A DNA stretch of 64,000 nucleotides. It comes from Daucus carota subsp. sativus (lineage: Eukaryota; Streptophyta; Magnoliopsida; Apiales; Apiaceae). How positions within the stretch are numbered: position 1 is the stretch's first letter; the number at the start of each line of letters is the position of its first letter. The notes beneath the pieces are model-generated. The model had not been told where the DNA came from. It made no database searches and was given only the letters and a program-made list of their open reading frames with translations. This document shows positions 13,744 through 27,764 of this stretch, piece after piece. The DNA lies in NCBI RefSeq assembly GCF_001625215.2, contig NC_030386.2, positions 36,521,296 to 36,585,295 on the forward strand, in the 5' to 3' direction. The position numbers and the translations under genes are program-made.

Positions 13744-13770
13744 TAATGAATTAGCTGCAAGTTGAGTGAG

Positions 13771-13774
<4 letters not shown>

Positions 13775-13810
<36 letters not shown>
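13775..13810. repeat. (GA)n microsatellite in the pectinesterase 5'UTR
   Basis: About 18 GA units (CT on the coding strand) lie 30-70 bp upstream of the pectinesterase ATG, between the start codon and a TATA-like box. CT-rich leaders of this kind are common in plant genes and prone to length change. Confidence 0.9.
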
Positions 13811-13812
<2 letters not shown>

Positions 13813-13841
13813 AGAGTGATAAACAATTGGTGAGCGAGTAG

Positions 13842-13849
13842 AATATATA
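13842..13849 (-). promoter_or_regulatory. TATA-like box of the pectinesterase gene
   Basis: TATATATT on the minus strand about 100 bp upstream of the ATG, just beyond the GA repeat. Position and sequence fit a TATA box. Not proven. Confidence 0.45.
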
Positions 13850-15407
13850 GATTATGCTGTATGAGTGTGGGAATTGTGATTGAGGAGGGGTGGGGTGGGT
13901 GTGAAGTCTGTGTCTAGAGTGTTAGCTGGACTCCTATTCCCGGCAGTGCTGGGTTTAACTGTTTTAATTGGTTCTCAAATAGGTTTTCAAATTTTGGATG
14001 GCTGATTCGTTTTGATTAGTGGTATGCTGTACCTGGGCTTTTCTAATCCTGTGATTAAGACAGTTTTACACGCCTTTTATATACGTTGAGGTGGAGCAGA
14101 CACATTGCAAAATTTTTTAACCTAGACGTATTAATGAAAAGGCTGGATTTATTAGCACATAGCTTTCTTATAAATTTCTGTCAGAAAAAATAGTTTTTCT
14201 ATTATTTCATCAATATAAATTAATACTTTATACGGGAAAAAAGAAACTTCATTTTATGATATTGTTCGAAATCCTTGATAGTAATCTAACTCATTAAATT
14301 TATTGCTAGATTCATGGGTAGTCGGCGAAACAAAATGATATGTATGTCAAAGGATTCTCAAAACTTCTTTCAAATGCTCACCTATGAATGAATGGATATA
14401 TGACAATATTTTTAACAATAATAGTAGATCCACGTCGACTCTATATATGTAAAGATTTATAAATTAAAATGAATTATATTTTTATAATTTTATTTAAAAA
14501 ATTGAGATAAAATTTGAAATGCTTAACAATTTCTTTTGATGAATAATTGCATATGTCTACTAGAATAATTACTATATTCTGTCTTATCTATTTTAATAAT
14601 TATTTAGGCTTTTGATAATGTAATGTTCTTTAATGAAATTAATAATTAATCACACACTCTGTCTTTCTGGCATTTAAAATTTGAATCCACAATTTAGCTG
14701 GGGAAGGAGAAGGTGCATGTTGGTTTGGATTAGTTTAAAAGAAATAACTTCTAGCTTACAATAAAAAGATAAAGCAAAAATAAAAAGTAAATTAATTGTT
14801 ATAAATTGTTAAAGTGTTTGAAAAGAAAGTAGAAGTTGCAAAGAGAAATTAATATTTTCTCCTGACAAAAAAAAAAGAAATTAATATTTTCTATTTTTAA
14901 TTTTCTTCTCACCATTTCTTAAAATAACGGGTTAAGAAAAATACAATTAAGAGTAGCTCTGCTTCTCTTTCCAGACCGGGGCACAATCTGAAAAAGCAAT
15001 GATTCGCTATTTTCTGAAGGATCATACGTTTGATAATTTAGTTATGTTTTGAAGAGTGAATTAATACATTCATTCAACAAATTATAAATTAATATTTATT
15101 TAATAATTCTTCCCAAGATGATTATTCCTTGTGCCTAATTCTACTGATTGTTTTTTCTTTTAGTTAATTTAAAAAATAAGCGTAAATGTACTGAAATGAG
15201 ATGATGACGATATTTGATAATTGATGCCTGATGGCTATCATATTGAATCAACTGTTCTGAGAATTGAAAATAGTCGTTTGATTTTATTTTTATATTTTAA
15301 TTAAATATATAGAAAAAGCCTATTCCTAACACTATATAAATGTAAATTATTATGTATAAAATATCATTTCAATCCCATGTTTCAATCTCTCATTATCAAT
15401 ACCCATA
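13850..15407. other. Intergenic, AT-rich
   Basis: Pectinesterase promoter region followed by AT-rich DNA. Around 14740-14860 there is a degraded partial copy of the GGGGCCGTTTGG MITE family described at 15411. No gene is seen. Confidence 0.4.
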
Positions 15408-15410
15408 TTA

Positions 15411-15819
15411 AACCGTTTGACTAACCTTAAAATAAGTGTTTCTTGCTTAAAATAAAGAAGTGAAGTAGAAGCGAGAAGAGAAGCAAGTTAAGACTTTTAA
15501 ATGATTAAAGTATCTGAGAAAGAAGTAGAAGTCAGTGAAACAAAAGTTAACCTTCCTAATTTTTTAGTTGTTTATAATTGTTTCTTGAATCTCTAATTTC
15601 ACCGTACATGTTTTAAGCCCCATTTGTGAACTTTTAAGTTGGAAGCACTTATTCGCACCGTTTGTGTAAAAAGTCGAGAAGTACTTATAAAAAGCTACGA
15701 TTCCTAACTTTTGTTTCATGACTTCTACTTTTTTGCCAAACACTTTAATCACTTATTAGTCTTAAATAACTTCTAACTTCTACTTCACTTTTTTATTTTA
15801 AGCTCATTCAAACGGCCCC
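15411..15819. mobile_element. MITE, GGGGCCGTTTGG family, copy 1
   Basis: Inverted terminal regions (AACCGTTTGAC at left, TTCAAACGGCCCC at right) and shared inner blocks about TTGCTTAAAATAAAGAAGTGAAG match four other copies in this window (27765, 43843, 59847, 62231). It is flanked by TTA on both sides. It is longer than the roughly 235-250 bp of its relatives, with extra central sequence and a degraded left end. Confidence 0.7.
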
Positions 15820-15822
15820 TTA

Positions 15823-16539
15823 AACTCCTGATCGCATTAAATAAAAACCTCTTACGAACTCGGCATATCATATCTTGGTTAATCAGCTGAAGAGTTATTA
15901 ATGTATATTTTTTATATGCTTCTATTTCATGACTTGGAACTATATAGTTTCCGTAAAGTCAAATAAAAAAGGTCAATTGTTTCGATTATAGAAAACTTTA
16001 GATGAAGAGAATGAAGAATATTACTACTACCCCTTTTAAAGAAAAAGAAAGGAATATTACTACTGCCAGCTTAAATTATTGTAATTTTTTTAGTAAAGTC
16101 CCGAATATCGATCTTTATGGGAGAGTCCACATTTATTTAATTTATATGGACAACGACGGGAACAATGCGTCAATGTGGCGTTCCTGGAACTTTCCTCTAA
16201 TCTATCATTGCGCTCAAGACTATTACTGTACTAAAATTTGCAAGCTATGTCGGTCTCAGACTCTCTCAGTTACAAGGGCAGCCCTCCGCCGCCTTTCGTT
16301 CTGTTTTTGCCACCCGCTCGAACTTTATAAAAACGGTAAATACGAATATATGAGCTGAAATAAAAGAATGTAGCATGTTCGCTGCTAAATTTAAATTGAT
16401 TATTGTCAGAAATTGAATTTTTTTTTGACTAAAACAGGGTTAACATCAGATACCTTGGACAAATGAATACTTTTATTTCAAACTAATTTGATATATTCCT
16501 CCCACCTGTCAAATACTGAGCATCTAGAACCCTAATTAA
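15823..16539. other. Intergenic with one unrecognised open frame
   Basis: An open frame of 118 codons at 16002-16358 (+) shows no domain, signal peptide or repeat that I recognise and is likely chance. The remainder is AT-rich spacer. Confidence 0.3.
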
Positions 16540-17269
16540 GAGCATCTCCAGTAATAAAAATTCTTATTAAATTATCTAGGTGGCTTTTATTTAACATCTA
16601 TGTGTCATTTTTGTCTTCTTTCTCTGTTTCAAGCAGATGGATTTTCAGTCCGATTTTTTTTAATTCTGTGGTTCTACCTCAGATCTAAGGTTATTTTCTC
16701 TCATTGGTGAAAACTTTGTTTTACACTTCTTAATTGTAAGCGGGGTTTTGATTAGGTGACGAAAATTTGTATGAAATCGCTGTTTTGATCGATAACTCTA
16801 TCAGGGGCATGATGAAGAGGGTACCAGTAAATTAACGAGAATGGATGAAGCGAGTACTTATATTTGTATATACATTTTCTTCAAAATATCGTTTAATTGT
16901 CTATTTGTGAGAATAGGCGATTGCAATTTACTGCTTGTTCGACTTGATCATTGGTCTAGATGTTGTATGATTTTTTATTATTAGATTAACACTTTTGTTT
17001 CAAAAAAAAATTTATGTAAAAAAATTTAGATTCCAACCCTCTCTCTCCTTAATAAAAAAAAAATATAAACAATCATGTTTGGTTGACATATTTGTCTATC
17101 CAAAAAAACATATAGATATAATTTTAAATAAGCATATATCTCATTGGAGTACATGCTCCACCGCTTGTGCGGACCCCGTCATCATTAATCACTTAGCAAA
17201 AATATTACATAATCAATTTTAGCCGATAAAAATATTCAACCATTATACATATTATCTTTAGAGATGCTC
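16540..17269. mobile_element. PIF/Harbinger-like MITE (GAGCATCTCC ends)
   Basis: Starts GAGCATCTCC and ends with its inverted form AGAGATGCTC. Both sides carry a TAA target duplication (16537-16539 and 17270-17272), as PIF/Harbinger elements make. The 730-bp body has no transposase frame. Confidence 0.7.
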
Positions 17270-17272
17270 TAA

Positions 17273-19508
17273 AAATCATTAATATATACTAAATAAAAAA
17301 TATAGAAATTATAAAAATTATATACAAAAAACTAATTCCAAATAAATTTGCAAAGAACTTTTATATCGCTTATTATTATTATATTAAAATAATATATTAC
17401 ATCTGTAACAATCTAAATCATTAATAACAAAACTATTAAATATATCGATACCATCAAAATATAATTTATTACAAGTTCAACAAATTGTATACTAATCATC
17501 TAAGAGTATCTATGACAGAGCTCTTAAATCTTTAAAATATAATATTATATGTGGTTCCTAATGAATTAAGGCATTGAAAAATATGACAAATCAAATACTT
17601 CTCTTTATACTTGTTCCTTATTTATATTTTATTTATATAAATAAGAGTGAAAAGTAAAAAGGAGAGAAATGTTGGAGTTAAGTTGAATGGAAACTAATAT
17701 TATATTCATAAATACAAGTTAAGAGCTACCGGATGTTGTTTATAAGAGAGGATAAACGATGAGTTCTTTAATTTTTAAAGAGTTTCTAGAAGACTATTAG
17801 AATTCTCATTTTTATATTGACTCTAAAATTTGAAGTTAAGAATTTGTTTGGAAATATCTGACATGAGCAAGGCTACTGTAAATTTTGTCAAATGATCCGA
17901 CCAAGCGTGTGGGTCCGTGGGCTTTAATTTACCATTACAAAAGAAACCCACAATGTTCAAGCACACATACTTAAAACCAGGTTCAAAATGGCCCACTTAG
18001 TTTGACCCAGTTATCATATGCAATCAAATTAATATGGTTTGCATAGCAGGAAATGGAAAATAATAAAATTAACTTTCAAAATTAAAAATAAAAATTGACA
18101 ATTTTAATAGTTTTAGTTATAATATTAATGAAAATAGTGTTTATATATCAATATATGTACGCATTATTATTGAATAAATGTATAATTTGTAATTTAATTA
18201 TCTATACTGGTCAAATCTCACAACTGAACAAAATCATCTGTAATAATATATTAAAACTAAATTTTATAATATTAATTTTTAAATACATAAGCAAATGTAA
18301 AATTTTAACAATTAAAATATATTATCTTTAGAAATATTTAAACAATTTAAGAAATACTACTATTATTATAAATTAATAATCCAAACCGGTATCCGTGACA
18401 TTATTGGGAAGCCTCAAATCCTTTGTTAATGGAAAGCACGTCCAGCGTCCACGGGCCCTGTAAATCGTAATCTCAGTTACGTAGAGTTGTAGACCATGCA
18501 CCGACAGCAGAAATATATTGTGAAGCAATGAAGTTACACATTTATGGCCATGTTCTGCCTTGAAAATTGTCACCTCCTGAGTCATATCATTTTGAATTAT
18601 ATAAATGTACTCCTTCCCTCTCGCCGATCGTCAAAATTATTTTTTGACATATTTTTAAAGATCTTTTTAAAATATAGTTTCACGATATTTTTTATATTTA
18701 TTTTTTCTGGGTACAAGTTTGATATTTAAATTTTTATTAAAAAATAAAAATTAAAAAAATATTACATAATTATATTTTATAGAATTTTCAAAATACATGT
18801 AAATAGTGAACATCAATGACTTAGCAGGACACAAGGAGTGATATATAATTTTGGTTGAATGATATTTTATTATATAATTATCAATAAATAGTGTAGGAAC
18901 AAATAATGTCTCAATCGCTGATCAGCAGCAGCTCGTGTCATGTCCATGTATACGCGTTTAGAGATAAAAGACATAACGACAGATGTTAAAAAGAGTCCAG
19001 AAAATAATGTGAATAGAATATATATCTTTCACAATTCATTCAACCACACTAAATTAGTGGTTTATCCCATAGAATATTGGTTGGTTTCAAAATGTTTTGT
19101 TTGTCCTCGTTCTGCAAAATAATAAGGATCCATGCAACTTGCTCAGACTCTGATTAGTATCATGTACCTTTTCGTGTTATATATTATTTTTATCATTTAT
19201 TTCAAATTCAAAACGAAACACTACATAAAATAAATTCGAGTATGGAATCCAAACACAAATGATACAAAAGTATCAAGATACGCAGAGTAAATAGAATTCT
19301 ATACTTATACCACACATAGACACACACATATAAAATCCCCCGGAAAAGGGAAAACCGTACACTTTAATATGGAATAAATACTTTATTTTATGTTTAAAAT
19401 GACTTTGACCTTAATTTATATGTTAGTCCTTTAGAATTCAAAAATTCTGAATATTATACTTTAATATGGAATAAATACTTTTATAAACTAAGAAATTTTG
19501 AGGATTTT
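17273..19508. other. Intergenic, AT-rich, with Stowaway-like relics
   Basis: Very AT-rich spacer. A block at about 18610-18840 starts ACTCCTTCCCTC and ends AAGGAGTG, like an old Stowaway-type element. A 26-bp motif (ACTTTAATATGGAATAAATA) is repeated near 19361 and 19459. A 70-codon minus-strand frame at 18373-18585 is unrecognised. Confidence 0.35.
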
Positions 19509-21516
19509 TTTCAGATTCGGGACGTCGCAGGAGACTCTCATTCACGAACTTGTTTTTTCCTAAACAAAACAATTTAACTATCAAGTTAATTTTTATTTCT
19601 TCAAACAAATCTCTCTTTTTTAAAGAAAAAGGTTAAAACAATCTAAACCTGCATCTAGTGGGGTAGACCGATTAATAATATCAGACACGACCCGAACCCG
19701 CAACCCGATTTAGTGAGACAAAACTCGAAAGTGACCCGAAAATCACCTGTTTGACACGAAATGGACTCGACAGGATCCGAAATTTGAATTTCGTTTCTAA
19801 TAACTTCAATTTTCAGTTTTATTCAATTTTAAGTGATTTTAGCTTGACCCAAAATCGACCTGATTGCTGACACGAACACGACCGAACCTGTCATCCGTGC
19901 GGGTAGTACATTTTTGGAGTTTGAATACTGTATTCTGAAAATCACAAGAGACAGGCAGGAGGTTGTGCATGTGCAAGCTTCCCACGAGGTAGGGAGCATA
20001 TACATGTATATATCCAACTAAGCTGCTTGTATCGCAAATGTCAAACTTCTATTATTGTGCCGCTTATATCTTCCAAAACATGACTTGACTATTACAATTA
20101 AATTTTATCTTGATAGTTACTGTAATATTTTTAATATGTTATAAAATTGCTGATTACAGTTAAGACCACATTATGAATTATAGCTGGAATAAATTAATCT
20201 CGTGATCAAATTTATAACAAATGAATAATTTCGCCACAACAAAAAAAAATAAAATAATTTTGTTTATTGTTGCAGTGAAATTATGTAAAGTTCGTTCTCA
20301 GGGAAGGACTGAATACAATATTAAATCAAGTATATTACTCCTTTCTATTTAGAAGTTTAGAGAATAAATTGTGGTTTTTACTATCAACTAAATTAAACTA
20401 ATAAAGCAATTAAAAATGTGAATTAACGATGATAAAAAGCAATCCAAGAATCAGGTTTCTTTGCTGGCTACAATGAATGTCAATCAATTGTGATAAACAA
20501 GTCTCCACTCTGCTAAAAACAATCCTTCTATTGATTATAATGTTCTCTCCCAAGATACAAAATAATACCTATAACTTAATCTTGAAGTCACTCCCATGAT
20601 CAATCAAAACCAACTTATAAGCTATCACGAACCAAGGATTTTCTGTTTCACAACTCGCCTAATAATCTCCCGATTAATTAATCAAGTTATGTCTGTCATA
20701 TCATGTACAAGAAATATAAATCCTCTCCCGATTCATTATAAATCCTACAGATACAATTACAGGTTCGCGACTCCTATAACTGTGTTAAGCGCTCAATGAC
20801 AGATTAGCATACATAGAGAAACCACAATCTTAGATCAAACAAACATATTAAGCCAACAAATACTCCCCAATCCTCGGATTAGAGGATTAGTTACCCATAA
20901 CAATTAAAGAAAACACGAATATATATATTACTGAAATCATGTCAAAAGAGTACAAGAGTAAGAAAATACAACTTGACGAAATCTCTCGAACTTGGACTGA
21001 ATCCCTTCAATCTTTGCTCAAGTTATCTCCTAAAGCTTTCTCTATCTCTATACACTCTCCTCCATCTCCAATAATCATAAAACCCTAATAATAATAATGT
21101 TTTAATGGTTTCCTCGAAAAACAATTCCGATTTCCTAAAACAAGTTGGATTCTGAGACAAAATTCGTGGGCTGACTTTCAGGCCTGATTCTGGGCTGATC
21201 CTTTTGTCTTTAGATAGCTGGACCACTTTAAACTTGTAGACAATTAAGATATCTTCGCGTGGGCTGTTGAATCGTCTAATTCTGACGTCCGGAACTCAAG
21301 TTATGGCCCAAACAAGATTTGCTGCGCAGGTGGCCCATAAAGTCCGAATTTCCATCAAATACAAGCCCAAATAAGCCAGTTTCATCCAACTTAGGAATAT
21401 TTATTTTCCTGCCATTAAACACTTAAAATCAATTAGTAATTACCCGATTATTTACAAAATACTACAATTATGGGAATAAAATCATATGAAAGCATATATA
21501 AATATATGCTCTATCA
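19509..21516 (-). repeat. 3' LTR (in element orientation)
   Basis: Direct repeat partner of 25022-27029 at a constant offset of 5,513 bp. It lies after the purine-rich tract in element orientation. Confidence 0.85.
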
Positions 21517-23585
21517 AATATCCCCACACTTAGTGTTTTGCACGTCCTCGGGCAAATAAAATAAACTTAAACTAACACCTAATAGATATATACCACTTCC
21601 GTAGGTGATCACGGTTGCATTTGGCATATGCAACAAGCCCTTTAAACCCCTAGGCAGCCCTAGTGGACGAGTAAGGTCTCGTGAGGGCCTGTAGTGAATG
21701 TACCCACAAAATTCATTTTTTTCTGCCAAGTCTTAAGAATGCAACTAATATGAATGCAAACTAAATGAATATGCATAGATCCCAATCATGAAATTATCAA
21801 CCTTGTCAACATATAATCCTCAGAATATGCAACAATCAAGGATTTCATCTATCACACACATTAGTCATGCAACTCTTTCACTGCAAGTACGGAGTGCATC
21901 GTGTGTGCTCAACATGCTCTCTAATGAAACAACATAAAGACCAACAAACTTCAACAGAATCTTAGCCATGAGTCGTTAATAAGAATAATGCTTAAACACT
22001 TCGTTACATTAGAGTCAACTACAGCTTGGGGTCACCAAGGAACTTCCATGCCTCTCTTATATATGCTCTTTTTCTTTTCTTTGTTTTTTTTTCTTTTTTT
22101 TTTCAATATCTATTATTTGGTGTGTACATGCTCGGTCTAAGGTCGGGACGCTTCTCAGGGTAAGTGAGTTACGACCACCATAAGACTTCACCAACCAAAT
22201 TGTTCACACATGCTTTCGATGGCTTATTTGACCGTGCAATGGTTGAGATCCCAAAAGATTTATGCACTAATACCCATTTAGCGAGTGTTGGGTCAGCAAT
22301 CCCAAACCATGAAAGGCTTTAGGTTACTAGGCACAAAATCCCCTCAGACTTAATTACTCGAGTATTAATGAGCCCAACCTAGTCAATTATACCACCATTT
22401 TTTTTTTGTGAACTTTATTGCTAATATATGTGTCTATTTTTTTTTCTTTTTTCTTTTTTTCTCTCTCTCTTTTTTTTTTTTATAGAAAGGCATGTATATC
22501 CCAAAGCTCCCCCTCACTTAAAAATTATAGACTCTCAGCTCAAAAGGGAATAGTCAAAATTCTACGCCCGGCTCATAGCTAAGACTCAAGAAATAAGCTA
22601 GTCTAAATCTCGCCTCTAGAACAGTTATAGTGTAATTACAAGTTACCGCACAAGCAATTTCTAAGCATGCAAGACATCACATATGATCAAGATTACTAGC
22701 CAAGAAATTATGCAAATAAACTCATCATAGGAAATTGACTTGGTCGACAAACATTCATGGAATTGTGCAAATGCAAACTAAAAAGAAAATATAATAAAAA
22801 TAAAAAAAATAAAAAATAAAATAAAAAAATGCATGCTAAATTAAATAACTATATGCTCTAATTTAAATGCAACTATCATGAATAGTCTAAATTTAAGACA
22901 AGGCAATATACAATTTTTTTATTATTTCATTTTTTTGTTTTTTTTTATATATATTTTTAATATAATATTATTCGCCTTGAGAACACATCCCCACACTTAA
23001 ATGAGTCAATGTCCTCAATGACACAAAAACTACTCTAAAAGGATAAGGAAGAAAACTGCCCTGATATCAAGATGCATGTTGTGAAGAATATCTCTCTAGG
23101 GAAGCAGAGACGTCAGCCAACTGTTGCTCAATCTTTTTTTTTTAATTCAAAGAAGAGTATGAATTGGAAAATCTTCTCTTCCTTGTTTTAAAAGAGGTGC
23201 TGCAGGATTTAGGTTAGACACAAACACAAAAAACAAATTATATTATACAAAGCACATATAAATATATAATTAGTATTAATAAAAAAATATATATAAATAA
23301 TGATAATAAATACTAGATTTAAAACTAACACTAATAAATATCTGAATATTATAAAATATTAGCAATACAAAATAATAATTAGCTAACATAAATCTATTAA
23401 TAAAAGAAAGCATATTATTATTATAACACAAAAGTCTATTTAATAAAATATATAAAAACAAACCGGTACATGGTACGTGCTCTTGTGGTAACAAACCGCA
23501 TACGGCCAGATCCTTTTGCACCGACGGCAGTAAAGCTGAACGCCAGGCAGCAAAAGCTAAATAATTCTTTCCTGGCATTAGAAGT

Positions 23586-23670
23586 TGTGCTGTGGGTGGC
23601 CTGATGGTAGGCACTTGCGTGGTGAAAGTGGGAGGTTCAGGGTTCGAAACCCACTGCAACCTACAATTTT
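23586..23670 (+). mobile_element. tRNA-like segment, possible SINE head nested in the LTR element
   Basis: Contains TGGCCTGATGGTAGGC (A-box-like) and GGTTCGAAACCC (B-box-like) at pol III spacing. No full cloverleaf or clear 3' tail is seen, so a SINE-derived head is more likely than a tRNA gene. Confidence 0.35.
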
Positions 23671-24149
23671 TGTCGGAGTGGACTGGGCTTACACATGGGC
23701 TGCTACCACACTTGGGCCACGGAGTGGACTGGGCTTTCTAAGAACTGCATGAGATTAAGCCAATTGAGTCAGTAGCTTCTGCACCGGCAGCATGAATGCG
23801 CACAGCCGGCAGATAAAATAACTAAAATCGCAGGATGTCCAGTAGCTCGTGCACGGACAGCCCAGGTATCGCACCCCAGGCACGCAGGAATAGCAATCCG
23901 GTTAGTTTTTTTTTTTCTTTTTTTTTTTTACGTCCAAAATTATTAAAATTTATTCCTATAATCCTGCAACACCTCACAGAAAATTATCAAAGCACCTTGT
24001 GGGAGTTAAAAAAAAAAAAAAAATTCTAGATTCCTAAAAAAAATACAAAACAAATATATATATTATAATATATTAACTTATAGAAACCTTGGGTTGCCTC
24101 CCAAGAAGCGCTTGTTTAACGTCATTAGCTTGACGTAATTACCTCATTT

Positions 24150-25121
24150 TCATGGTGGTTCCTTCAAAACCAACTCAAATTGTCCAGTTGTCACATCCGT
24201 CTCCTTCAAATTGTTTTCACCAGCTTCAGCTTCCTTCTTCCGAAAATTAATATTATAAGTGACATCCTGTACAAGTTCTTCAACAATATCTACAGCAAAA
24301 CTTTCGGTTTCAAGTGACGGGGCCTTCATAACTTGATCAAGATCAAACTCAACTTTTTCTTCACCCACATTTAGCGCAAGCTTGCCGGCTTTCACATCAA
24401 TACTGGCTCCAGCAGTAGCCAAGAATGGTCTTCCCAAGATAATCGGAATCTCAACATCCTCATTCATCTCCAAAATAACAAAATCACAAGGAATAACAAA
24501 TTTATCAACATTCACCAAAACATCCTCAAGTACACCTAGTGGATATTTTATAGTTCGATCCGCAAGTTGAAGTGATATCCTTGTTTTCTTTAACTCTCCC
24601 AAACCAAGTCTTTTATAGATAGAGTATGGCATCAAACTCACACTAGCTCCAAGATCACACAATGCTCGTTTTACTCCTACTTGTCCAATAGTGCATGGCA
24701 AAGAAAAGCTCCCAGGATCCTTGAGTTTAGGAGGAATCTTCCGTTGTATAACAGCACTACACTCTTCATTAAGACTGATTGTCTCCACCGCCTCTAACTT
24801 CTTGCGATTAGATAATACCTGTTTCATGAATTTCGCATAAAGGGGCATTTGAGCCAACGCATCAGCAAAAGGAATGCTAATGTGTATCTCCCGAAACATC
24901 TTTAAAAATTTCTCATATTGTTTCTCTAACTTCCGGTTCGTCAACCTTTGTGGAAAAGGGATTGGAGGCACATATTGTTTCACGTGAGCTTTCGGTACAA
25001 TATCTTCATTAAGACTGATTGTTTCAGATTCGGGACGTCGCAGGAGACTCTCATTCACGAACTTGTTTTTTCCTAAACAAAACAATTTAACTATCAAGTT
25101 AATTTTTATTTCTTCAAACAA
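24150..25121 (-). mobile_element. Retroelement gag-end / aspartic protease region
   Basis: An open region on the minus strand contains the retropepsin signature CDLGASVSLMP followed by IILGRPFLATAGA, the two halves of a retroviral-type aspartic protease as found in plant Ty3/gypsy elements. It lies directly inside the 5' LTR of the surrounding element and is the only recognisable coding part. It is treated as a fossil part of that element. Confidence 0.8.
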
Positions 25122-27029
25122 ATCTCTCTTTTTTAAAGAAAAAGGTTAAAACAATCTAAACCTGCATCTAGTGGGGTAGACCGATTAATAATATCAGACA
25201 CGACCCGAACCCGCAACCCGATTTAGTGAGACAAAACTCGAAAGTGACCCGAAAATCACCTGTTTGACACGAAATGGACTCGACAGGATCCGAAATTTGA
25301 ATTTCGTTTCTAATAACTTCAATTTTCAGTTTTATTCAATTTTAAGTGATTTTAGCTTGACCCAAAATCGACCTGATTGCTGACACGAACACGACCGAAC
25401 CTGTCATCCCTGCGGGTAGTACATTTTTGGAGTTTGAATACTGTATTCTGAAAATCACAAGAGACAGGCAGGAGGTTGTGCATGTGCAAGCTTCCCACGA
25501 GGTAGGGAGCATATACATGTATATATCCAACTAAGCTGCTTGTATCGCAAATGTCAAACTTCTATTATTGTGCCGCTTATATCTTCCAAAACATGACTTG
25601 ACTATTACAATTAAATTTTATCTTGATAGTTACTGTAATATTTTTAATATGTTATAAAATTGCTGATTACAGTTAAGACCACATTATGAATTATAGCTGG
25701 AATAAATTAATCTCGTGATCAAATTTATAACAAATGAATAATTTCGCCACAACAAAAAAAAATAAAATAATTTTGTTTATTGTTGCAGTGAAATTATGTA
25801 AAGTTCGTTCTCAGGGAAGGACTGAATACAATATTAAATCAAGTATATTACTCCTTTCTATTTAGAAGTTTAGAGAATAAATTGTGGTTTTTACTATCAA
25901 CTAAATTAAACTAATAAAGCAATTAAAAATGTGAATTAACGATGATAAAAAGCAATCCAAGAATCAGGTTTCTTTGCTGGCTACAATGAATGTCAATCAA
26001 TTGTGATAAACAAGTCTCCACTCTGCTAAAAACAATCCTTCTATTGATTATAATGTTCTCTCCCAAGATACAAAATAATACCTATAACTTAATCTTGAAG
26101 TCACTCCCATGATCAATCAAAACCAACTTATAAGCTATCACGAACCAAGGATTTTCTGTTTCACAACTCGCCTAATAATCTCCCGATTAATTAATCAAGT
26201 TATGTCTGTCATATCATGTACAAGAAATATAAATCCTCTCCCGATTCATTATAAATCCTACAGATACAATTACAGGTTCGCGACTCCTATAACTGTGTTA
26301 AGCGCTCAATGACAGATTAGCATACATAGAGAAACCACAATCTTAGATCAAACAAACATATTAAGCCAACAAATACTCCCCAATCCTCGGATTAGAGGAT
26401 TAGTTACCCATAACAATTAAAGAAAACACGAATATATATATTACTGAAATCATGTCAAAAGAGTACAAGAGTAAGAAAATACAACTTGACGAAATCTCTC
26501 GAACTTGGACTGAATCCCTTCAATCTTTGCTCAAGTTATCTCCTAAAGCTTTCTCTATCTCTATACACTCTCCTCCATCTCCAATAATCATAAAACCCTA
26601 ATAATAATAATGTTTTAATGGTTTCCTCGAAAAACAATTCCGATTTCCTAAAACAAGTTGGATTCTGAGACAAAATTCGTGGGCTGACTTTCAGGCCTGA
26701 TTCTGGGCTGATCCTTTTGTCTTTAGATAGCTGGACCACTTTAAACTTGTAGACAATTAAGATATCTTCGCGTGGGCTGTTGAATCGTCTAATTCTGACG
26801 TCCGGAACTCAAGTTATGGCCCAAACAAGATTTGCTGCGCAGGTGGCCCATAAAGTCCGAATTTCCATCAAATACAAGCCCAAATAAGCCAGTTTCATCC
26901 AACTTAGGAATATTTATTTTCCTGCCATTAAACACTTAAAATCAATTAGTAATTACCCGATTATTTACAAAATACTACAATTATGGGAATAAAATCATAT
27001 GAAAGCATATATAAATATATGCTCTATCA
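25022..27029 (-). repeat. 5' LTR (in element orientation)
   Basis: Near-identical partner of 19509-21516. The internal gag/protease reading frame begins inside its inner end. Confidence 0.85.
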
Positions 27030-27054
27030 TTTATCAAACATGACAATTACGTAT

Positions 27055-27236
27055 CAAGGGCAGATCTAGGAAGAGGCACGGGGACACGTGTCCCTCCTAA
27101 AATTTTTTTTACATTTTTTCACTATTCTAAATTTTATAAAATTGTAGAAGTATCCCCCTAAAATTTGAAAATATATAGATGTTTTCTGAAAATTTGCTTG
27201 GTGCCTCCTAAGATTTTGTGTCTATATCCGTCCCGA
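27055..27236. mobile_element. hAT-like MITE relic (related to 50032-50216)
   Basis: CAAGGGCAGATCTAGG at left and ATATCCGTCCCGA at right are degraded forms of the CAGGGGCGGATCTAG ends of the element at 50032. The body, with GGCACGGGGACACGTGTCC, aligns to that element in inverse orientation. GTAT is shared at both flanks. It starts 26 bp from the LTR element. Confidence 0.65.
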
Positions 27237-27764
27237 GTATGTGCAAAGGTGGAACATGAAGCAGATTGCAGATTGATGGAACTAAAGAACAAGTGACCCA
27301 CAGGCCACATATACTTTTAAACTAGTTTGGTAACGAGGCCCATCAATGTTTGGAGCCCGTTTGTCTTAAAAATGCTCGATTTTAATTTAAACTATCTAAT
27401 AAGCTACGATAGATGATATATTCATTGAATAATGGATTTTATTTTTATAATTTTTATTAAAAAGTCAATTTTAACAATCAAAATTTATTTTTATTATATT
27501 TTTGGTAACTCATAAATTTTATTGAATTTAGGAGATAATTCAAAATACACTTATCCTATCAAAGTCAGTATAAATCATAAATAAGATAATATCTTATTTT
27601 AAAAGATGAAATGGGTTCCATATATAAGAGTGGAAACCTTATCTTAAACGTCATAATAGTGTATCATTATGATTTATTAACACCACGTGGTGTATCTAAT
27701 CAGGAAAAAGAAAACATCATGTGGTTTAGTTGCACAATCACAACTGTTGAAATGAAGGCATTTC

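Larger units (their letters stand above)
19509..27029 (-). mobile_element. LTR-retroelement, Ty3/gypsy-like, non-autonomous, young
   Basis: Two direct repeats of about 2,008 bp (19509-21516 and 25022-27029) flank 3.5 kb. Read on the minus strand the LTRs begin TGATAGAG, and a purine-rich tract (GTGTGGGGATATT) lies just before the 3' LTR. The only coding remnant is a gag-end/aspartic-protease region. I find no reverse transcriptase, RNase H or integrase, and no clear primer-binding site next to the 5' LTR, so the element is not whole. The LTRs look almost identical, which suggests a very recent insertion or homogenisation. A target duplication could not be settled. The protease style resembles plant Athila/Tat-type or TR-GAG elements. 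Confidence 0.85.

Noticed and set aside
23586-23670. tRNA gene inside the LTR element
   Set aside because: Only box-like segments are present. The arms do not fold into a cloverleaf and the context is a transposable element.
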